From a virus, in the IMG/VR virus record IMGVR_UViG_3300022745_000011, positions 1-40,193 of that record: a stretch of 40,193 nucleotides of DNA, one strand, 5' to 3'. Each line of letters begins with the position of its first letter. Position 1 is the stretch's first letter. Under the pieces are notes generated by a model, which saw only the letters and a list, made by a program, of their open reading frames with translations, did not search any database and was not told the origin of the DNA. Position numbers and translations under genes: made by a program. Of the stretch, positions 37,675 to 40,193 are shown one piece after another.

Positions 37675-37874
37675 TTCAGCCACTCCGGTTTTTTAGGTAA
37701 AGGTGCCCATGCTTGCCAGAATCGGTTGCGTCCATCCCATTCGCCGTAGGCTGCGACGCCACCGATTCCGAGAAGTTGGATCTTAACCCCACGTGGGGTA
37801 TTTTGGTTGATAGGTAGCCACCAGTAGTCAGGTGCCACCGCTACTGTTTTGTCAGAGTTCAGTGTATAAGTCAT
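37671..37874 (-). CDS. Hypothetical phage protein (67 residues)
   Basis: The product MTYTLNSDKTVAVAPDYWWL continues PINQNTPRGVKIQLLGIGGVAAYGEWDGRNRFWQAWAPLPKKPEWL. The central motif 'P.g.K.QLL..gGVA.yg.wdG....w.gWaPLPk.P.WL' is well known among hypothetical proteins of many phages. A small beta-rich fold is likely; no function is known. It is bounded by ATGA overlaps. Confidence 0.85.
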   Translation of the reverse strand: MTYTLNSDKTVAVAPDYWWLPINQNTPRGVKIQLLGIGGVAAYGEWDGRNRFWQAWAPLPKKPEWLK

Positions 37875-37999
37875 TTCTTTTCTAAAATAAGTTGACGATA
37901 TTTAAGAGCTTGGTACTTCCACTCATCACGTTGTTCAGTGAGTTTTTTGATCTTACGTTCAAGACGAAGCATCTCATTGTTTCGATCTTTCAGGATCAT
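37871..37999 (-). CDS. Small coiled-coil protein
   Basis: 42 residues from the ATG at 37999, preferred because AAGGAG lies about 9 bases upstream; an ATG at 38050 would give 59 residues but has no ribosome site. The product MILKDRNNEMLRLERKIKKL continues TEQRDEWKYQALKYRQLILEKK, a basic coiled coil. It overlaps the next gene by ATGA. Function unknown. Confidence 0.65.
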   Translation of the reverse strand: MILKDRNNEMLRLERKIKKLTEQRDEWKYQALKYRQLILEKK

Positions 38000-38037
38000 A
38001 GTGCGCAACTCCTTAAACAACGCTTGTTCCCTAATGC

Positions 38038-38202
38038 TTACATTTTCCATACAGTTTTATTCATTTGGTTTTTACGATAGAACTTTATGAGGTACTGCAA
38101 TACCTGGGCATAAGACATTCGTACACCTAGTTCATCTTCCAAGTGGGTCTTTATGTGGTCAATAATGTCATCCACAGGTAATGTGATTCGTTTAGTTGTC
38201 AT
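38038..38202 (-). CDS. Small putative ribbon-helix-helix-like protein
   Basis: The product is 54 residues from the ATG at 38202, after GGAGGAATTGAA. KRITLPVDDIIDHIKTHLEDELGVRMSYAQVLQYLIKFYRKN has the strand-helix-helix order of RHH proteins, with a T-[KR]-R-I-T-L strand and a 'SYAQVLQYLIKFY' second helix. DNA binding is a reasonable guess. If so, it is a second RHH-type regulator in the early operon. Confidence 0.65.
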   Translation of the reverse strand: MTTKRITLPVDDIIDHIKTHLEDELGVRMSYAQVLQYLIKFYRKNQMNKTVWKM

Positions 38203-38405
38203 TTCAATTCCTCCTTCACCAGCGGAACATCGCGCCATTCTTCTTTTCGTCCACCGCTGTATGTGTCAGTGCCTGCCCACTTCTGCTGCAACACCCTGTA
38301 AGTTCTGGATGCGTTTACCAGATTGCCTTGTTCATCTCTTGTCAAGTAGAACGGGCCGAGTTCAATCGTGCGCTCAACAAAGCGCAACTCATTCGTAGGT
38401 GTCAT
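38199..38405 (-). CDS. Hypothetical early phage protein (68 residues)
   Basis: The product begins MTPTNELRFVERTIELGPFY and contains RTYRVLQQKWAGTDTYSGGRKEEWRDVPLVKEELK. The 'LR.v.r.......t..t.rvLQQ.w.......W.DVPlv.ee' build is common in phage hypothetical proteins, likely a beta-strand rich fold. GGGAGGAAGC precedes the ATG at 38405. Its final codons (KEELK, stop) supply the ribosome site of the next gene. Confidence 0.78.
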   Translation of the reverse strand: MTPTNELRFVERTIELGPFYLTRDEQGNLVNASRTYRVLQQKWAGTDTYSGGRKEEWRDVPLVKEELK

Positions 38406-38629
38406 GCTTCCTCCCAACCCCAGCCGAGCAGAGTTTCTGTGTTCTTGATCTGCTCATCTGTTGGTCTGACGTACATGGTGAACTTGGTTTTCCATGTGTT
38501 GCTGGGATACAGCACCCAGTAGCCAACCGGCTCAGGCGGTTTTGCAAACGTTACGTTGTATTTCCAGTCGAGCGGCTCTCCGCTATTGAAACTCGATTGG
38601 TCTATGGTGAACTTATTTGTTGGTGTCAT
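38402..38629 (-). CDS. Hypothetical early phage protein (75 residues)
   Basis: The product is 75 residues from the ATG at 38629, with GGAGGAATTGAA upstream. It begins MTPTNKFTIDQSSFNSGEPL and contains Trp/Tyr-rich segments (WKYNVTFAKPPEPVGYWVLYPSNTWKTKFTMYV) and ends GWGWEEA. The MTPTN start is shared with the next gene, suggesting shuffling or duplication around the translation start. No function is recognised. Confidence 0.72.
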   Translation of the reverse strand: MTPTNKFTIDQSSFNSGEPLDWKYNVTFAKPPEPVGYWVLYPSNTWKTKFTMYVRPTDEQIKNTETLLGWGWEEA

Positions 38630-39096
38630 TTCAATTCCTCCTTGATTGCGGCGATGGCTGCATTGAATTGCGCTAGGCATGTGTCGCTGTATGTTGTATC
38701 GGCAGCCTTCTCCAACGCCTCCAGCGCCTGACGCAGTAGCGCGGTGTGGTCTGGCTTGGGTGCGGGGTGGGTGTGGAGTGGCGTAAGCGAATCCAAGTCA
38801 AGCGCCAAGAACTTTGCACGTTTTGCGCTGTAGAAAAGGAACTGCTTTTCATCAACGTAATAGGTAGGCTCCGCTGACTTGATGGCCTCAAGCTCTGCGC
38901 GGAGTTTGGCAGTCTCTGCCGCCACGCACTTGCTGACGTAGTGGTCAAGCATTGCCGTGTCTTTTGCTTTCAACCTCTCAATCTCAGCCGCTTGTGCGCG
39001 CAGGAGTGATGCTGCTTCATGGTTCAGCATGTCACGGCGCACGGTGTCAATTTGCTCTTTGTCCAGCCCCTGCGCCAGTCGTTCTGCTTCAGTCAT
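38626..39096 (-). CDS. Hypothetical early protein with coiled coil and 'THPAP' linker
   Basis: The product is 156 residues from the ATG at 39096 (GAGGGG upstream). Residues 25-80 are coiled coil (LLRAQAAEIERLKAKDTAML). A linker follows that reads LTPLHTHPAPKPDHTALLRQALEALE, the 'PLYtHP' motif seen in many phage proteins. The C-terminus is a helical bundle (ALEKAADTTYSDTCLAQFNAAIAAIKEELK). Composite architecture; function unknown. Confidence 0.78.
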   Translation of the reverse strand: MTEAERLAQGLDKEQIDTVRRDMLNHEAASLLRAQAAEIERLKAKDTAMLDHYVSKCVAAETAKLRAELEAIKSAEPTYYVDEKQFLFYSAKRAKFLALDLDSLTPLHTHPAPKPDHTALLRQALEALEKAADTTYSDTCLAQFNAAIAAIKEELK

Positions 39097-39373
39097 ATTG
39101 CCCCTCGCATTCGCAAACAAAGTTGTAACAAGTAAGGCAATAGCCAGTCTGAATCATCTTCATTCGGCAGTCATGCTGAAGGTTGCGATACGAATTAATC
39201 TTGAAAAAATCGTCATCTTTTGGAAGGGATGCATCAAGTAACCGAGCAAAGGACTCGAATAGTTCGTTGTGCTGCGTCCACATCGTGTTTAGCGTTTCAT
39301 TGCCACGCTCAATCTGGTTTTTCAGGCTATCAATCGTTGCCTGTTGGTCTGCAATTACTCGTTCCAAGCTCAT
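39089..39373 (-). CDS. Hypothetical coiled-coil protein with C-terminal Cys cluster
   Basis: The product is 94 residues. Residues 1-47 are coiled coil (MSLERVIADQQATIDSLKNQ). The C-terminus has CRMKMIQTGYCLTCYNFVCECEG, with five cysteines that could bind zinc. GGAGAAGCCAGA precedes the ATG. It overlaps the next gene by eight bases and the upstream gene by four. Function unknown. Confidence 0.75.
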   Translation of the reverse strand: MSLERVIADQQATIDSLKNQIERGNETLNTMWTQHNELFESFARLLDASLPKDDDFFKINSYRNLQHDCRMKMIQTGYCLTCYNFVCECEGQYD

Positions 39374-39543
39374 TCTGGCTTCTCCAATTCAGCGGTCAGC
39401 ACTTTCTCAAGCCGACCTAGTTCTTTCATGTGCGCCACAGCTTCTTTGCTTTCTTGGCACTTGGCTCCGACCAGTGCAGCGGCATAGGCAAACCGTGCGC
39501 CACCAATAACTTCTTTGAGCGAAAGTAGGTCAGCCTTAGTCAT
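39370..39543 (-). CDS. Small hypothetical protein (57 residues)
   Basis: The product MTKADLLSLKEVIGGARFAY continues AAALVGAKCQESKEAVAHMKELGRLEKVLTAELEKPE. It is helical and amphipathic. The start at 39543 has GGAGG six bases upstream and lies within the end of the junction-spanning gene. No family recognised. Confidence 0.72.
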   Translation of the reverse strand: MTKADLLSLKEVIGGARFAYAAALVGAKCQESKEAVAHMKELGRLEKVLTAELEKPE

Positions 39544-40193
39544 GTTTGGCCTCCAGCGCTGCACGGGCAGCGTTTTGTTGCTCAATGATTGTGTCGATGT
39601 AGTCACGCAGATCGTGCAGGCGTTTCTGCTCGTCGTAGCCACATTGGTTTGCGTGTGGCTCTTTGCGGAGCATGAAGCGGTCATAGTCGTTGCAGTTGAA
39701 CTTCACGCTGCTTCGGCACTCGATCAGCTTCTCCCGCAGCCGATCGTTCTCAGCGCGGAGTTCTTTGGCTTGCGCCATGAAGAAGTTCTGGTTCTCGCAA
39801 TGCTGCCTGTCCATCTCTATGGCGTAGGCTTTCATTTCGTCCAGTTGCTGCTGGAGTGCTGCGAGTGCGGAGGCGGGTACAAGTTCGTGCATTCGTTTCC
39901 ACAGTCGCCGCATTCTCGGCGGCAAAATATGGAACTCATCTTGTGCCGCATATTCCATTTCTTTGGATAGTTCCGGCTCCACATCCACCTTCAGGTGCGG
40001 GCAGTTTGGATACGGGTCTGCAAAACAGTTTGTGCCTGCTTTCCAGTTTGCGCAGCACGGCTCAACATCCACCTTGGTCAGCCTCTCCAGCTCAGGGAAG
40101 GGCCAGTCTTTCAAGTGCTCGATGGCGGCTTTTACAGCCTTGTCCACCACGCTTCCATCTTGGTACTTGTAGTCACCACGTTCACGCGCACCA
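39536..40193 (-). CDS. Hypothetical early protein, C-terminal part (continues from the other end of the window)
   Basis: This is the remainder of the gene that starts at base 252 and reads through base 1. The full protein is 283 residues. Visible features are a Cys-containing segment (CCANWKAGTNCFADPYPNCPHLK), a helical region (MRRLWKRMHELVPASALAALQQQLDEMKAYAIEMDRQHCENQNFFMAQAKELRAENDRLREKL, coiled coil), and FNCNDYDRFMLRKEPHANQCGYDEQKRLHDLRDYI. The Cys/His residues may form a metal site. Function unknown. Any annotation treating the window as linear would cut this gene in two. Confidence 0.82.
   Translation of the reverse strand, partial: GARERGDYKYQDGSVVDKAVKAAIEHLKDWPFPELERLTKVDVEPCCANWKAGTNCFADPYPNCPHLKVDVEPELSKEMEYAAQDEFHILPPRMRRLWKRMHELVPASALAALQQQLDEMKAYAIEMDRQHCENQNFFMAQAKELRAENDRLREKLIECRSSVKFNCNDYDRFMLRKEPHANQCGYDEQKRLHDLRDYIDTIIEQQNAARAALEAKHD
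40136..40193. repeat. Terminal direct repeat, right copy
   Basis: Exact copy of bases 1-58, marking closure of the molecule. Confidence 0.95.

Noticed and set aside
1-40193. CRISPR array, tRNA or rRNA genes
   Set aside because: No regularly spaced repeats and no tRNA-like cloverleaf or rRNA sequence were noticed; a dedicated scan was not possible.
1-40193. Integrase, excisionase or CI-type repressor indicating a temperate phage
   Set aside because: No such product is visible; the small RHH proteins alone do not support lysogeny.

Overview
The window is the essentially complete genome of a tailed double-stranded DNA phage, most likely short-tailed (podovirus-like). It has terminase, portal, scaffold, major capsid, ejection-type internal proteins, a tail adaptor and tail fibres, but no tail-tape-measure or sheath genes. 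Bases 1-58 are repeated exactly at 40136-40193, and a leftward gene reads in frame from base 1 into base 40135. The contig is therefore a circularised (or circularly permuted) molecule of about 40,135 bp. Strong Shine-Dalgarno sites, sigma70-like promoters and a Gram-negative-type lysis cassette suggest a proteobacterial host, which is inference. I see no integrase, repressor, phage RNA polymerase or tRNA.

Layout. (1) 8494 leftward through the junction to 37498 is one leftward early region of about 11 kb with tightly overlapped genes. It starts at a divergent promoter/operator (8495-8576) with a ribbon-helix-helix protein. It continues through an Ala/Pro-rich protein, a MazG-like pyrophosphohydrolase, a DUF2800 nuclease, a DUF2815 ssDNA-binding-type protein, a compact family B DNA polymerase, a DUF3310 protein, a VRR-NUC nuclease and an SNF2-type helicase. 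Many small hypothetical proteins follow. (2) 8577-11869 (+) is a two-gene operon with a PAPS-reductase-like ATP-pyrophosphatase-fold protein and a primase-polymerase/DUF3987 helicase-like protein, ended by a bidirectional terminator. (3) 13493-11948 (-) holds nine small genes. (4) 13510-14345 is non-coding and rich in inverted and direct repeats. It is the best candidate for an origin and/or packaging region. (5) 14346-37497 (+) is the late region. It carries the terminase subunits, an HNH/AP2 homing endonuclease, the portal and a cluster of putative receptor-binding and structural proteins. Scaffold, capsid, three large ejection-type proteins, tail adaptor and hub, tail fibre and lysis genes follow.

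The replication set (PolB, prim-pol, SNF2, VRR-NUC, DUF2800, DUF2815) looks self-sufficient for DNA synthesis. Transcription probably relies on the host polymerase. A recurring feature is a short stem-loop placed where the 5' end of each predicted mRNA would lie. The most unusual parts are the operator/promoter at 8507-8562, the repeat-rich region 13540-14340, the insertion of tail genes between portal and scaffold with a 22-residue-repeat protein, and two UUCG terminators bracketing a small gene cassette after the capsid gene.
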